A stretch of 64,000 bases of DNA, taken from assembly GCA_013407085.1 (NCBI GenBank), contig JACCGJ010005395.1:1-64000 (forward strand). Direction: 5' to 3'. The translations under genes were made by a program, and so were the position numbers. Each line of letters begins with the position of its first letter. Positions within the stretch are counted from its first letter, which is position 1. This document shows, piece after piece, positions 1 through 13,227 of this stretch. The notes under the pieces are model-generated. The model made no database searches. It saw only the letters and a program-made list of their open reading frames with translations, and was not told the origin of the DNA. Source of the DNA: Atriophallophorus winterbourni (taxonomy: Eukaryota; Platyhelminthes; Trematoda; Plagiorchiida; Microphallidae).

Positions 1-2010
1 CGTAAAACTCTGCAAGGGTTTTTCAAGATTATATATTTCCAGATCAAATGCTGAAACTTCTTTTGTTGAGTTATTGCGTCCGCTTACAATAACTTTCACT
101 TGTCGAGTGAAAGAATTTAGAGGGCAGTGAAGAGCATCTTTTCAACCATATATGGTCTATTGTTATCTTTGATCTTAAAGAAACAATTAACAATGCTAAA
201 TTGATTCCGAAAGCTAATATTTTAAAAATTATTCATCATTTTACCACAGAGACCACTACACAGATTTCGGCTCCGCTCATGTCTACGTAATTGAAAATAG
301 TGATTTGAATTCACAAACTGAAAATTCGATCAGACCTCACTGGTGGTACAAAGCTCCTGAAACCGACCGTACGAGTTGAATAACACAAGTTATTTAACTC
401 TTAATTTGTTTGCGCCGTGCTAAGTGTCATAAAAATGCTGTTTTCCTACGTGAGATAGCGAATTGCCTCCCATGTCTTATGTGGATCATCGATGCACATC
501 GGTTAATCATTTAAGTATCGTACTCAACAAATTTCCGTATCAACAATCACTCATATTCCGAAAGATCATTTTATCCGGCAGAGATAAGAGGGTTAAGCAT
601 AATTCAACCGTTTGGATTCATTCAAACGATGTCAGCATTGTCTTCGTTCAACAGACTAGAGCACAATAAACTCCGCCTCAGCTTGAAGCTGTCGAATCAG
701 AAATTGCCAGATGATTGGGCTTCATAATAACTAGTTCTGACCACCTTTAAGGTTCACCGTGAAAAGCTTTCATATTTCTTCTGTTGTTGCCTATGAAGGA
801 TCAGTGCTACCTGCTTGATGTCTAGTTTCGGAACTCACATTTTCATAATTTTGTCCTTCAATCAAACAAACATTTCGCAATTTCCTCTTTGTCGGATAAG
901 AATGTCGTGTGGGTTCTGACTAAAGAGCTGATTTTAATTAAACACTACGCAATTCACATCGTGGGAAAATGAAATGTCGAAATTCTGCTCACGGTTTTAA
1001 ATAGTATCAGCAGGTATGCTAAAATATCGGCCAGCGAATAAATGCACCGGATTCGAAGATATTTATTTTAGGTTCGCGCCATTCATACAAAAATTTCAAG
1101 GATATGATATTCATTGACCTCAGATTTCCTTGATCTGTTACACTACGTATGTTGGATCGCAACACTATCGAGCCGCTTCTTTGTTCACGTTTCATGTGAA
1201 TTTTAGGATCCAAACATTATCTTATTCACTTTACGGCATTTTATTATGTTTAATTCGCTCACGTTCAATAATTAGACTCCATTTTATCGCGAAATATTTT
1301 TGGTTCAAACTCGATCGCGTAACGTGATATTGTTTCCAAAATGACCAGAAATGTGTAAGGTTGACACAATTATTTGAAGTTTGTTCTCTTATAGTTTGAC
1401 TGTTCCAATATTGTAACGTGTCTACTGAAAAATTCGAGTTTGGTTCTGTTATACTTGAGATTTTGCAAGTGATTCAACATGGAAAATTCTGTCGAATTTT
1501 AATCAGAGTAAAACAACCTATTAGTCAATTAAGAAAAATAGTTATGCTGATAAATGACCGCACGTGTAATATCGTATGAGAATTCTTGATTCTAAATTTG
1601 GCCAAATGTTTCATTAACTTTATTCGCCTTATCAGCAATCCTCAGCACCCGATAGGCAACAGTTCAGTGATAGCTTTAGTCCTAAGGTTATCTCATGGGC
1701 TATCGGCATTCTCCTCTAAGGACTAATTGATTCAGTACGTTCAGTACTATATCGACAGCCAGGAATATCATATGCACCGCTAAATATGGATGTAATTGAA
1801 GACGTGGACTTGAGGACATTTCATTATCTGGTTTTGATCTGAGGCACAGTGTGTAAATGTTCAAGTCGTGTGTAATGTCTAGAGTTGTTGAATTATGAAA
1901 GCTACATACGATAGCATGTAGCACGATTCGTGAAAGATATTCGATATCCGTTGAATGATTTCGTCGTAAGATTATCCCGAGATTTCAGTTCAGCCTACAT
2001 TTTGATTTGA
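1..2010. other. AT-rich stretch without recognised gene
   Basis: Only short open frames (under 80 codons) occur, on both strands, with no domain, repeat or splice structure that I recognise. Probably intergenic or intronic. Confidence 0.6.
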
Positions 2011-2023
2011 CATCAGTGCATTT

Positions 2024-2195
2024 AGCTGATTACTGAATTAAAAACGAATGTATTTATAACCAATATGCCTTCGGTTAATTGGCAATAGTTTACGAAAAAG
2101 AGCAGTCAGCTCACTAATGAATTGAAACCGAATGTATTCAAAACCTCTACGGCTATATGCCTTTCCATATTTGGCGATTGTTTCCAAAGGAGATT
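2024..2195. repeat. Weak tandem repeat, about 84-bp period, two units
   Basis: Two neighbouring units starting at 2024 and 2108 share the pattern AGCT..., then TGAATTRAAAMCGAATGTATT, then ATATGCC, then a TTTCC/TTTAC block. Identity is modest. No coding reading is convincing. Confidence 0.3.
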
Positions 2196-2284
2196 GTGGA
2201 GTCATAATCAAACTTGTAAATTTGACGCTAAATATGCCCAATCAGCTCTAGATGATAATTATACAACTGAATTTTAGATTTTGG

Positions 2285-2362
2285 ATATGTTCTTAGGTGT
2301 GTTCTTTTGATCATATGATAATTTACAGATATTGACAATTTTCACCATAAATCTTGAATCTG
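2285..2362 (+). mobile_element. Possible 3' tip of a CR1-like LINE
   Basis: The end of this stretch reads ACCATAAATCTTGAATCTG. It resembles the 3' end of the plus-strand RT copy at about 10210-10230 (ACCATGAATCTTGAATCTC). CR1-type LINEs end in short repeats and are often severely 5'-truncated, so this may be a remnant holding only the 3' end. No coding part is visible. Confidence 0.3.
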
Positions 2363-2364
2363 GA

Positions 2365-5300
2365 TAAAGTAAAAGTATTTTTATTTATTACTTAATTATA
2401 GTTAGTCAGCAGGAATTACATTTTTCTGAACGAAAAGCAGACAAACATCAATAAGCGGTTATTACTATTTGAATGGACAACGAAGTTATATTTGAATAAC
2501 ATTGTTGTTGTACAACGAACAACAATTTTCAAACTTAGAATCAAGCACTGAATGCGATTATCGATAACCAAAGTGATATGTTGCTACGGGGGGTGTGAGT
2601 AACATATATGAATGAAAGTTTTTATCTATTGAGATAATTAATAATAATTAATAATAAATAAAAAAGACAAGCTTTAGTAATTGTCATGCTTTATTTTTAT
2701 ATTTTTATATACTTTTTTCACTTTGTATGCTGTGTTTACTTTACCATGGAAACTAGTTCATTCCTGTATAGAAAAATAATCGAAATCATATATTAATATA
2801 GTTAGAGAGGGAGGGGAATTTTTAACAATTACCATTTTGTCCAAAGTTTTTCGACGCAATCAAAAGTATGAAAATGTTTTGATATTTATTCAAGTCATCA
2901 AGTATAATTTTGGTAAGGTCTATTTTTTGCGAATTTCCAAACTACTGGTTTGTACGAGTAAACTGATTAGTTTTGAACTATTAGCTTTATGCAAAAACGA
3001 AGGCCCTACTTCACAAGAATGTTCTAGTAGAACTGGAAACTCCCAATTTTCAATGATGACCAGCCTTGAGTTGGCGAATTTAATGTCACTCAAATATTAT
3101 TCATGAATGGAACACATAAACTGAATATTTAAACGTTGTCTCTCAATAAGTACGACTAAGGTTAATTGGAGTTGACTTACAATAACACTGATTAGTTAAA
3201 TAATTAGAAAATAAATCCAATCCATAGGTTTGCTTGTATCACTTTTCAAAACATAGGAGAGCATTGTTTCAAATCTCCAGAAAACGATACATTCCCATTA
3301 GATATAGATAAAATTCACATTGCTGGATCTTAAGCTAATACTGTTATGTATTTAGAGTTTTCATGAAATCGACTGAACGTATTAAGCTGGTAAAAGTTTC
3401 TTGTGGATAACACAATTCGCAACACATTATGGACACAGGCAATGTACAGATTTGAATGAAAGAATGATTTACTGCTGAATCTAGAAAGTTTAAACACTGG
3501 CAGCTGAGTCATTTATGAAAAACGTTGATTTATCAGGGGTTTCTCATTTAGTAGTGCATTTCGAGGTAGACCTTCTATGGAAATAGCCAAAAATAAACCC
3601 CAGGTTGCGAAACTAAATTTTCGCATAGAAAGTTCTGACATTATTTTCAGAAAGGTAAATAATTACTAAAGCGAGCAATCAACGCTCAGAAATATAGCTC
3701 AAAGCGGAGAAATTTATCGGAATTGTACACCGAGATTTAACCATCTAATGGAGACTTGTAAACGTTTGTTGAGATTACCACCGGTGTGGTGACTGTAAAT
3801 AGCTCTACGTGAGATTATAGATTAAAAACCGATGGCAAATATTAGTTGACAGTTGAAAAAAACTAAAAACACAGTAATATCACTCATTCAAATATGTTCG
3901 TTATCACTTCCAATGTAATATTTATAAACATAAAGTGTTCGACAAATATACAATTCTAAGCGTGACAAGCTAAATTATTAATATTGGAAAAATAATAAGC
4001 ATATCTATATCTATATACATAATTATTATTAATTAAATAAGCATTGTACGAATATCTCGATCTAAACCTGTTCACTTTCATCGATAACACGTTCGAAGCG
4101 ACTTAACTTCTCTCCTTACCTAAAACATACGCACCAACTAAGGGTGACCTGGCCAACTACATAGTAGATGGACATTATTATTTTGAATATACATTTGGTC
4201 AAAACATGTAAGGTTTCAGTCACCGTATCCAAGCGGACAAACCCAGACTAAAAATAAATGTTCAATCCATTTACCCGTGTAAATATCTGTTTTACCCTAT
4301 CTGTTTCAGAATACGAGCAACATTATTTGAATTAGTAGTCATACATTGACGAGTCCATTAGATCTAGTGATTCAATTGTTGTAGTCACATTTAGAATATC
4401 TTGATCCGTTCATTTCAAAAGCAATTTGATAATGTCATTTTAAGATCACTATCCCCGAATAATTAAAGTTATCTACGTACCAATTTACACGAGAACACTG
4501 TACGCAAAAAAATTGGAAAAATGTATTGATTAATTTATTTTTAAATTTGTGTTTGTTCAATGTGAAATTCAATTAGTATTTGGCAGACCATATATTGAAT
4601 ATAATTTGTTTTGAACTACAGTGAGTTACTGCATATTCTTCATAGGACTCAGAATGGAATGAACGAAGAATGAACGAGAAAGTCTTTTGTGAATCCTTTT
4701 GAAATGCCACACAAATTTTCAGAATAGGACACAAATTAAACTGTACAAATGTCATCTAATAGAAATATATAACGCTGTTCAATTTTTGTGGTCAGATTGA
4801 GCAGTAAAGGCTTTTATGTGCCTCTGTATGTTGTACTGATTAGTGCGTGATCGTAAAACGGAATTTTTTAAAGGGTTGATGGAAGATAGCATCAGATGAG
4901 ATCTCAGTAATTATGTTTATCTTCAGTAGGTTAAGCAGAATAAAGTATCACTAGTTCGAGATTTTTGTACGATGTCTCATCGCATTCAAGCGTAGTTTGT
5001 AGGGTAAGCCTTGCAACAATCGCTAACTCAAAATCAAAGCTTTCTGTGTTGTGTCAAGTTTTGCTAATGATGAAATGTAATGTAGCATAAATTTAGTTAG
5101 TTTTAAAAGTAAAGACTGACTTAGAAAAATGCCGACAAATTCATGATTGAGTGAATACGAGCAGTTTGATGATATATATGTACTGCAGGAAATGCGGGAT
5201 CTCTAAGAAGGTGAGCAGCATGGTTTACACTCAACTGCTAATCAAAATTTGGATTGCAATCACACGTGAAAATTAATTTCTGATCACACAATCATAGTAT

Positions 5301-6290
5301 TTTTAAATATATTTATTGATGCTACCACCCGCAATTCTTGATATGTTTTCTCGAACAAGACGAAATTAATTAAAATATTCAATCGCATTCACACATTCAT
5401 CGATTTCAATGTGAGGCCATGATTGTTGACACATAAACACGCCACAATGTGTAAGCCCTATGCTATTGAATGTCGAACCAAACTCTGAGATATTTATTAC
5501 GAAATGAAGAAATATTACACGCAAGCACAATCAGTAAGTACCTTATGTTAACTTCCAACCAACATGGTGTTTCCTCCTTTTGGCAACTTATTCCAAATAA
5601 ATCTTCCATTAATTTTACGGAAGATTTAAGCTCATGCAATTCATGATATAACAGCCAAATCAGAACCACTGCCATTATAATGTTTGTAAATTTCTAACAT
5701 GAATAATACACAATATAAAAGGTCATAACAAATGATTTATAAATAAAAACATTCGTTTTACAACTTTCACTTAGCACTTCCTAATGATTTCAATGTATCT
5801 GAATCGGTTAAATCAAAATTAACTCACTATTAGCGCCGAGTGGCGTCAATTCCACTATTAATTGGAAATATAGGGTGAAGAACTTAAAAGTGCAACAAAC
5901 ATATTTGCTACCGAAATACTTATATTTTTTTAACTGAATTGAGTTAACTTGCATTATATCAGGTAGCCAAAATCCGACGCAACAATGAATTCTCACATGG
6001 TTTTATAACTATGCTCATTAATTTAATCAGAAAATAAGTAATTCAAGGAAAATCAATTCATTTCAAGGTTTTTAATCGTTTAAAATGGCTCAATGCGTAA
6101 AAATAGCCATGGCATAATAAACTTTGTATGCTCTTCATAGGTAAAAAGCTAGCTAAGCGATAAGACTAAACAGTATATAAGTAATTCAAAAAACGTGTAA
6201 ATATTTGTTCCAAACTTATGCAATCTAGTAGGGTGAGTAGCTATTGAAGGTGACATTTTTAAAGAGACACGGAAAGAATAACAGATACGT
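2365..6290. other. Long stretch with no recognised gene
   Basis: AT-rich sequence with short, unsupported open frames only. The one frame worth noting (about 5542-5675, minus) is listed separately. No repeat match to the rest of the window was noticed. Confidence 0.5.
5542..5675 (-). CDS. Weak candidate exon, unknown protein
   Basis: Reading from an ATG at 5675 gives about 44 codons. The start is hydrophobic (MAVVLIWLLYHEL) and a cysteine pair follows (CQKEETPC). A possible splice donor (AAG followed by GTACTT) lies at 5541/5540. The upstream frame has a stop close by. I do not recognise the protein. A chance open frame in AT-rich DNA is the main alternative. Confidence 0.15.
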
Positions 6291-6554
6291 TATACAGTTT
6301 TGACAGGTGTGATGCAAAGGCGATGGACCACCCCCTTTAAATTTATTTTCTTAATTTCTGCTATGACAGCCTTTGTCAGACAAAATTGGAAAATATACAG
6401 GAAAAATATCCTTAATGAACTCAGACTCAGCATACCGAAGTCTGCTTCCGAAACACAAGCTGCAGCAACGCCGTGCAAAGACACGGACTGAAAAACTCTG
6501 AAGTTCTTCCATTATACTGCAATGGTCATGCTCTCAGGGGGTCGGATATACAAA

Positions 6555-7600
6555 CAGCATCCGCACATGCACGCAACCACTGTTAAATCCATATACACAA
6601 ATTTAAACTGCTTGCCGAACGAAATCGCTGAATTATCCTATTTTATTGTTCAGTTTTCTGCTGACATCATTGCTGTTACCGAAACATGGTTTTAGGATCG
6701 GGTAAACGATTGCGAGCTAGCAATTCCCAACATGATTCTACTTCGACGAGACCCTTTAAGATCAGTTGGTAAAGATGCTTTGTATTATAACGAATGTCTT
6801 CAATGCACAGCTTCATCTGACACATGGTTTGAGCTAGAGGACACCATGTGGTGTAGCCTTCGCTTGGAAACTGAAGAGAACTGTATACTTGGTGTGATCT
6901 ACTGCTCGCACAATTCTTTCGATGCCCACAATGAAACGTTGTTACAAGTGATGCGCAACGATGAAAACCTAAGAAGATGCAAATTGCTAATAATGATAGA
7001 TTTCAACATACCACATCTTTACACCAAAAGTGTGCATACTCAGCAATCCTTGAGAAGAAATTCCGTGAGATAATCACATTCACTCCCCTATACAACCATC
7101 CCCATTCATTCACTCGGCATAGAGGCCTCAAAAATCATCAATTCTAGATCTGGTTTTAACCTACGAAGCAACAGATGTAGTCAGTGCAGTATCATAATCC
7201 TTTGGGGCTGGTGTTGTCCTTCAAATTCGTGTGTAACGCCAGAAGGGCGTCGGGCTACGTTAATCTCATCAAGAGAGTCGATTAATTCATCTTTTTGGGG
7301 CCATTACGTTTATGGAGGAAAAACATCTCGATCGTAAGAATGCAGATACTCTTGATTCTATTCTTTCAATTTATATCTGTACGAAACTAGACGGAAATTC
7401 TACCTGTGTACCCAAAATAAAATCGAGAACATCTTGCTCCAAACTCCGAAGACGCACTCGGAAGTTGATAGCCATGTGAAATTCCGCATAACCTGCACAT
7501 AAAAAAACACGAACAGACACATCTTGGGAACACTTTCGTAGTTTTCGTAACAAGGTGACGTCCTCATTACGGAAAGACGAGCAATATCACCATTGAAAGT
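6555..7600 (+). mobile_element. CR1/Jockey-like LINE: endonuclease and linker half
   Basis: The region encodes broken pieces of an apurinic-like endonuclease (EN) of a non-LTR retrotransposon. The best open part is 6732-7073. Visible EN hallmarks are an ADIIAVTETWF-like motif near 6662-6695, MIDFNIPHL (a decayed GDFN-PHL motif) near 6990-7017, and a PLGL motif near 7200. From about 7380 to 7595 the frame continues as a basic EN-to-RT linker, including LRRRTRKLIAM and DTSWEHFRSFRNKV. Stops and frameshifts are frequent. The linker stops where a minus-strand CR1 tail begins at about 7603, and the RT half resumes on plus at about 8570. This looks like one element split by a later insertion. Confidence 0.75.
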
Positions 7601-7602
7601 TG

Positions 7603-8560
7603 TTTCAAAGTGATTCAAAGTTGTAATGGTCCTAAAAAGCATTTAGCTATAACAATGACCAATGATGTGGAGTTATGAGGTAATACAATCAAAAAGAACA
7701 GGAAAACTCATGTAGTGTAAATCCTATCAAAGTTTGGGTTGTCTCTCAAGTGTTTGTCCAAATTAGCTTTAAAAATATCCAGGTTGGCTGAGTGTGTAAC
7801 AGTGGAGGGGAGGGTGTTCCATGTGAAACTTACACGTACAGCATACGAATATCTTCGACAGTTCAGTCTTGACGTGGGAATAAGCACTGAAAGTTCATGT
7901 TTCCGACTGGCACGGGGTGGCGAGCGTTGGACAAGGGAAGGTTAGGGACGTGCATAATATTGTAAATCAGTATGAGGTCACCTCTTAGTCGACGACAGCG
8001 AAATTCGAAAAGATTGAGACTCCTCAAACGTTCTTCATATGGTTTAGCAGCTAGTCCGGGTACAAGCTTTGTGGTTCGGTGGTAAATACGCTGCAGAAGA
8101 TTGATGTCTTTCTGAATCCGGGGTGACCAAGCCTGAACAGCGTACTCCATCGCTGGTCTCAGATAGGTGTTCATGATACGGGGCACCGACTGATTGGAGA
8201 ATCTGCCGAAAATTCGTCTCAATACCGCCAATACTTGTGACGCCTTTTTGTAAGCCGCTTTGCACTGCAGTGAAGTCTTACGACTTGAACGTGGTTCCCA
8301 ACACCCATTTAAAGCTGGGTCGACCAGATGGCACGTCATCCCAATGTTGCTGTACATACCATCGTAACAACGCGATCATGGTTGTGAACCAAGTTTATTT
8401 CGTATCCAGACAGATACGATCTGACTGATAATTTCCAGGATAAGCTGATGTCCTAATATCATTTTACGCGCAAGTATTTTGTCCAAAGAACGAGTTAATT
8501 TTGACATCTTTGCGCGCTCACTAAAGGTCGAATGCATTATTAACATCGAGATAAATCCTA
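7603..8560 (-). mobile_element. CR1-like LINE 3' half inserted in minus orientation
   Basis: The longest frame (8357 down to 7863) encodes the C-terminal part of a CR1-type reverse transcriptase. Motifs include AAYKKASQVLAVLRRIFGRF, NTYLRPAMEYAVQAWSP and YHRTTKLVPGL. A frameshift near 7850 moves the terminus into another frame, which reads WNTLPSTVTHSANLDIFKAN. A second shift near 8300 separates the preceding motif. Downstream on minus, at 7635-7603, is the 3' terminus with ACTTTGAATCACTTTGAA, the kind of short tandem tail CR1 elements end with. The tail directly abuts the linker of the plus-strand element. 5' truncated and inactive. Confidence 0.8.
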
Positions 8561-8569
8561 CGGTTCCGC

Positions 8570-10230
8570 GAAACATTTACGAGGGCTGGACGTTCGCAAA
8601 TCATCAGGGGAGAATGAAATAACATCTGCTGTTCTGAAGTTATTCGAGCTGGAGCTTTGTGGCTCACTATGTGGTCTATTCAGCCACTTATTGAATGCGG
8701 TAACCGTACCAACTCGATAGAAAACCGGTGTTATCACAGCAATCTACAAAGGGGACAGACGTTCTGATCCGGGGAATAACCGCCCGTCACACTTCTTCTA
8801 GCGGTTTCTCAAATTTTGGAACGCCTGTTGTACGAACGACTTGTTGAACATATCGAGAACCATCAGTAAATAATTTCCACACAACACGGATTTAGAAAAT
8901 CATATTCATATCTGTCTACCTTGCTCACGACTCGAAGTGACTGTACGAAAGCAGTAGACCAAATGGGTTCCGACCATGCTCGTTACTTATATATATGTAC
9001 AGCATTCGACAGAGTGAATCACCACTTACTGCTCCAGAAGCTTCAAAATGTTGGCTCAATTAGAAATTTACTGACATGTTTCACAAGTTACCAGTCTGGA
9101 CGCAGAGTATGAGTGAGAATAGATGGTGAAACTACTCAAACAATTGAAGCCACAAGCGCAGTCCTTCAGGGTTTGGTTTCTGGTCCGAAACTGTTTCCCA
9201 TATTTATGAACGGTCTAGAGAATTTACTAGCATGTGAGCTTGTTTCATTCGCAGAATATATAATAATCTGGACGAAGTTGAACTCAATCGATGACTGTCT
9301 GTTTCTGCAAAAAAGATTTGAATAAGCTGCACCAGTGGTCAATTCAAAACAAACTGCCATTCAATTCCCGCAAGTGCAAAATGTTGCAAGTCGGACAACC
9401 GTTTTTCTTTACCTATTGAACTTCACGTCCACCAACTTAAATGGAGTACATCCCAAAAATATCTCGGAATCTTGGTGTCTGGCACTTAGAAGAACAGCCT
9501 ACAGTGCGAAGCCGTCAACAAGAGTTCGTGCAGCATGCTCGGTTTAATGAAACGCATTCGCAAATATACTTAACACTCACATACATTCTGTCGTTAACTA
9601 CGCTTACAAGTTCGAACGTCATGGATGGAAAAAAACGTCCCGTTTATCGAACGAATTCATCACAAGGCAACCAAAATGGTTACTGGATTGAATAATTCAA
9701 CCTTTGAGCAGCGACTGGCCAGACTTGGGCTGTGCACAGTCAAGCGCAGACGTATCCTACACTACCACAATCTGACATATCGAATCATCGACCCGAAATC
9801 CCACCCTCTCAAACACCTCTTCAAGTTTGGTTCCGTTGTCCCCACACGCAGCCAACCTTTGACCCTTCAAATCCCACAATAACGATTGAACTGTCGTCGC
9901 TGTTCGTGTATGCTTATTAAGGAATAGCTTGCCGACAGATATTGTTACCTCAGCGAACGAACACATTTTTAAACAAAGGTTACGAAACCTTATGTTGAGA
10001 ACTACTGCATTGGCCCCCTACCTATTGATGTCTATATTTTTCAACGCACTGAACTACCGTCCATCAAAAGATTTTTTTCCTCAGTCTGTGTCTTCATTGG
10101 GGATTATTCTCGCTCCACGTATGAAATAAATGGATATGATCATACAAGTAACGATTTTTTTAATTTGTATACGTATATCCTAGGGTACTGTACAGCAATT
10201 TGCTTTTTCAACCATGAATCTTGAATCTCA
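8570..10230 (+). mobile_element. CR1-like LINE: reverse transcriptase half
   Basis: This is a degenerate CR1-type RT read across several frames. In order it shows TSAVLKLFELELCGSLCGLF and AIYKGDRRSDPGNNRP (RT entry), LERLLYERLVEHI, CTAFDRVNHHLLLQKLQNVG (motif A, 9000-9050), VLQGLVSGPKLFPIFMNGL (motif B, near 9160-9215), SFAEYIIIW in place of FADD (motif C, so the catalytic aspartates are lost), ERIHHKATKMVTGL near 9643-9690, and LPTDIVTSANEHIFKQRL at the C-terminus near 9925. Many stops and shifts are present. The 3' end is near 10230, with ACCATGAATCTTGAATCTC. It probably belongs to the same copy as the endonuclease half at 6555-7600. Confidence 0.8.
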
Positions 10231-10249
10231 AATCTTACACTGAGACTGA

Positions 10250-10520
10250 ACTTTGAGGTAATCGCCTCACTGAAAAGTGCGTTTTATTTGTTTATCTTGT
10301 AGCCAATTTAACCACAGTCCGATGATACTAATTCTTTGCAACTTCTGCAGTATTAAGCTGTGTTTGAAACAATCAAATGCTTTGAATATATCTGAGAAAC
10401 AGCCATGAATTGCATACACATAAACCATCGCACATGTCCAATCATCCAGTTTTATCAACAAATCAGATAAAAAAAAGTATAAATCCTTGAAAATCCGTGC
10501 TGTTATTCGGAACATTATTC
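10250..10520 (-). mobile_element. LINE reverse transcriptase fragment (motif A region)
   Basis: An 82-codon frame (10515-10267) contains LIKLDDWTCAMVYVYAIHG, then FSDIFKAFDCFKHSLILQKL and GLWLNWLQDKQIKRTFQ. This is the motif A region of a CR1/Jockey-type RT, where an aspartate and the KAFD-H-LL-KL pattern are typical. It is only about 90 residues long, with no flanking domains. It lies tail-to-tail against the plus-strand CR1 copy ending at about 10230. Confidence 0.7.
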
Positions 10521-10529
10521 ATTGTATTC

Positions 10530-13200
10530 GAAATGATTCATTTGATGTTCAACATTGAGGTGCTCATGTATTGTGTAAAACACAGGTAACAGAGTAAAGG
10601 TTAGCTAATGCAAAACATTGGAGCCTTTTGTTCTCTTATTAATAGTTGTAGTTATACTCCGTTTCTAATCGGTATGAATTACGTCATTTTTGTTTTTTGA
10701 TTGAACAATAATGTGAATATAGCTAATGTATAGCTAATGCGCACATTGATTTGACATAAGCGGATTTATTCCGTCGACCGCAGGAGACTTTTCTTAATTT
10801 CAATGTAATTATGTATTGAGCATTCATAATTTAAAAATAAAACGTGAGGTGATCGAATCCAGAAATATCAATGACTTTGTATCGAAACATGCTTGGTTTA
10901 ATCTGAATGTCGCAATATACAAACGGGATTCTGTGTCACTCGTCCATTAGGCTGTTGTTATCATCCAAATGTAAGCTACGAAGCCAGTGAACAGAGATCC
11001 ATGGTTACATGCAGACAGATACAATATTGTCGGAATTGCAATAATTTTCGAAAATCAGTGCAGATGTTTCGATAAAGTCTTAAATTATGAACATGTCAGG
11101 TACTTCATTAGAAAATCACTTATTTAATTGTTCGTGAATAGTTAATAATTTTTAATGCATTTAGTAAATATTTCTTGACCGTATCTCAATTGTTTTGTGA
11201 GAATTGCTGTACAACAGAGAACTAAGATTAATTCCTAAAAATACGATAACATCGTTAGTAATAATTCTGACATACTTTTGTTTTCATCTTTATTGTAAAA
11301 CACTGGAATGAAATGTAGAAAAAATTTAGAGATTAAAATCGAAAGTGAAAGATGTGTGAATAAATAAATGTAAGCGAGTTGTTGTAATTTACTTTAAATT
11401 ATTTCATCGAATGGGTGTTTAGAAACATAATAGATCAAAACCGGGAACGCTACATCTAGCCCACGGTATCATACTAGTTAATAGACATATTTCAAACCAA
11501 ACATCAGATTTCGCGCCACAGAGAATACATCCTTAGTGTTCGTGCATAGGATCGTTCTTAAATATTCTCTGCCTCATTCCAGTCAATTCGCCACGCATCA
11601 AGGATAATGATTTTGTGTGGTTTGTCACCTCATTACAATTTCGATCATGCATCATGTCGATCATCACCAAGTCGACGTTTCACGCAAAGCAATTACAGTG
11701 AGCGTTCAAGAACACATTCTTCCGACCTCGAAAGTTCGATTCCAGGACTTTTCATACCTCCTTTGCAAATGTCTTCGTACCTCAATTTCAGTGTTCAAAT
11801 TTCTACTCACTGATTTCAACTCAACATCGAAAATAGTAAACCAAAACAATTACACGCGGCATATCAATGGGTCTGGCAGAAGGACGTTTAGCACATCGCA
11901 TGAATTATGATTCACTCAAATAATGTTCTAGATATCATTCAAAACGTTATCCTCCGTAAAATATTTCGAACTAAATCATGCCGCTTAATTGCGGGGGAAT
12001 ATGAAATTTCTTCACAGTTTAGCAAGGATACTTTATTTTACTTAAAAGGAGATATGCAGTCGTTTGATTTGCACAATATACAAGGATCTCTTTTAAAAAA
12101 TGATGTACATCATTATGTGTAAACATTTAACAATCGTGTGATCAATGTATTAAAATACAACACGACATATCATGAGTATTACCATGAATCTGATAATTTC
12201 TGCGCACAGAAAATAAGATATGTTATTATGCTAGCGTTAGTTCAGTTATTATTTTCACCGCGCATCTTATATCCATCCAGAAAAACAGATGTTGAGACAG
12301 GTTCACAAATTTATGTTAAATGTTACGAGTGGTGATTATTAAACACATCCGAATAAAAAACTTTGTTTTACTTGATGTGTTTCCCTTGTGCATACACAAT
12401 TGTTGGCTCACAAATTTTTGTGCTCAAGTCGTAAAATTTCAATTATTTTAATTCGTGATGTTTAGGGTAATTTTATTCATTAAAATTATAAAAAAACCAA
12501 TTTTGTAATATATTCCTTGAAAAATGTGTGACCTACCATCAATCCGGTAGTTTTTGTACATGACTGATTAATAATAATAACAGGTCTATTAGCTAAGATT
12601 TCATTTTAGATTAGAATGACGGAATTTCAGGGTATTTTAATTCCAGCTGAGCCCTATTACACCATACTTTGAAAACAATTTGATGATACTGCCACACAAT
12701 GGCATCAGAAATACTTCTAACCGGTTCGAAATTAAAAAAGTGACTAAAAAATGTTCGTCGTTTTCTACGGCATTCATTCACCGTTCATTACACAAATTTA
12801 CTCTGAATCATAATTTCCAATCAATTTTTATAGTTCTATTCTTTCAAAAGAATTCCGTAATACTTTTAGACGTAATTGTTAGAATAGAACGTTTTCAAAC
12901 ATCATAGCGTGTGTCGAATTTTTTGAAATAATTTAACACAAATTTTTGCCGACTACAGCGTCAACCTTTGACGAACTATAAGGTGACGAACCACAATTTA
13001 CAAGTTTTCACATTACCGATCTCACCCAACCTCATTTCGGGGAATTACATGCAACTAGATATGCTTGGAAGAATAACCGTATGATAGAAAGCTGTCATTG
13101 TTAGCTGCAACTCAACATGAATTGCACAAACGAATACGTAGGTTTGTAATGCACAATGCCTCTAATGTGAGCGGTCAAGCGCAAGTTCTTCTCAGCTCCC
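10530..13200. other. Stretch without recognised gene
   Basis: AT-rich with short open frames. The stretch 11607-12335 has several adjacent plus-strand frames of 65-97 codons, but they match no family I know and overlap one another. No repeat copy was noticed elsewhere in the window. Confidence 0.5.
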
Positions 13201-13227
13201 GGGGCCAATGCTAAGAGCTTCCATATC

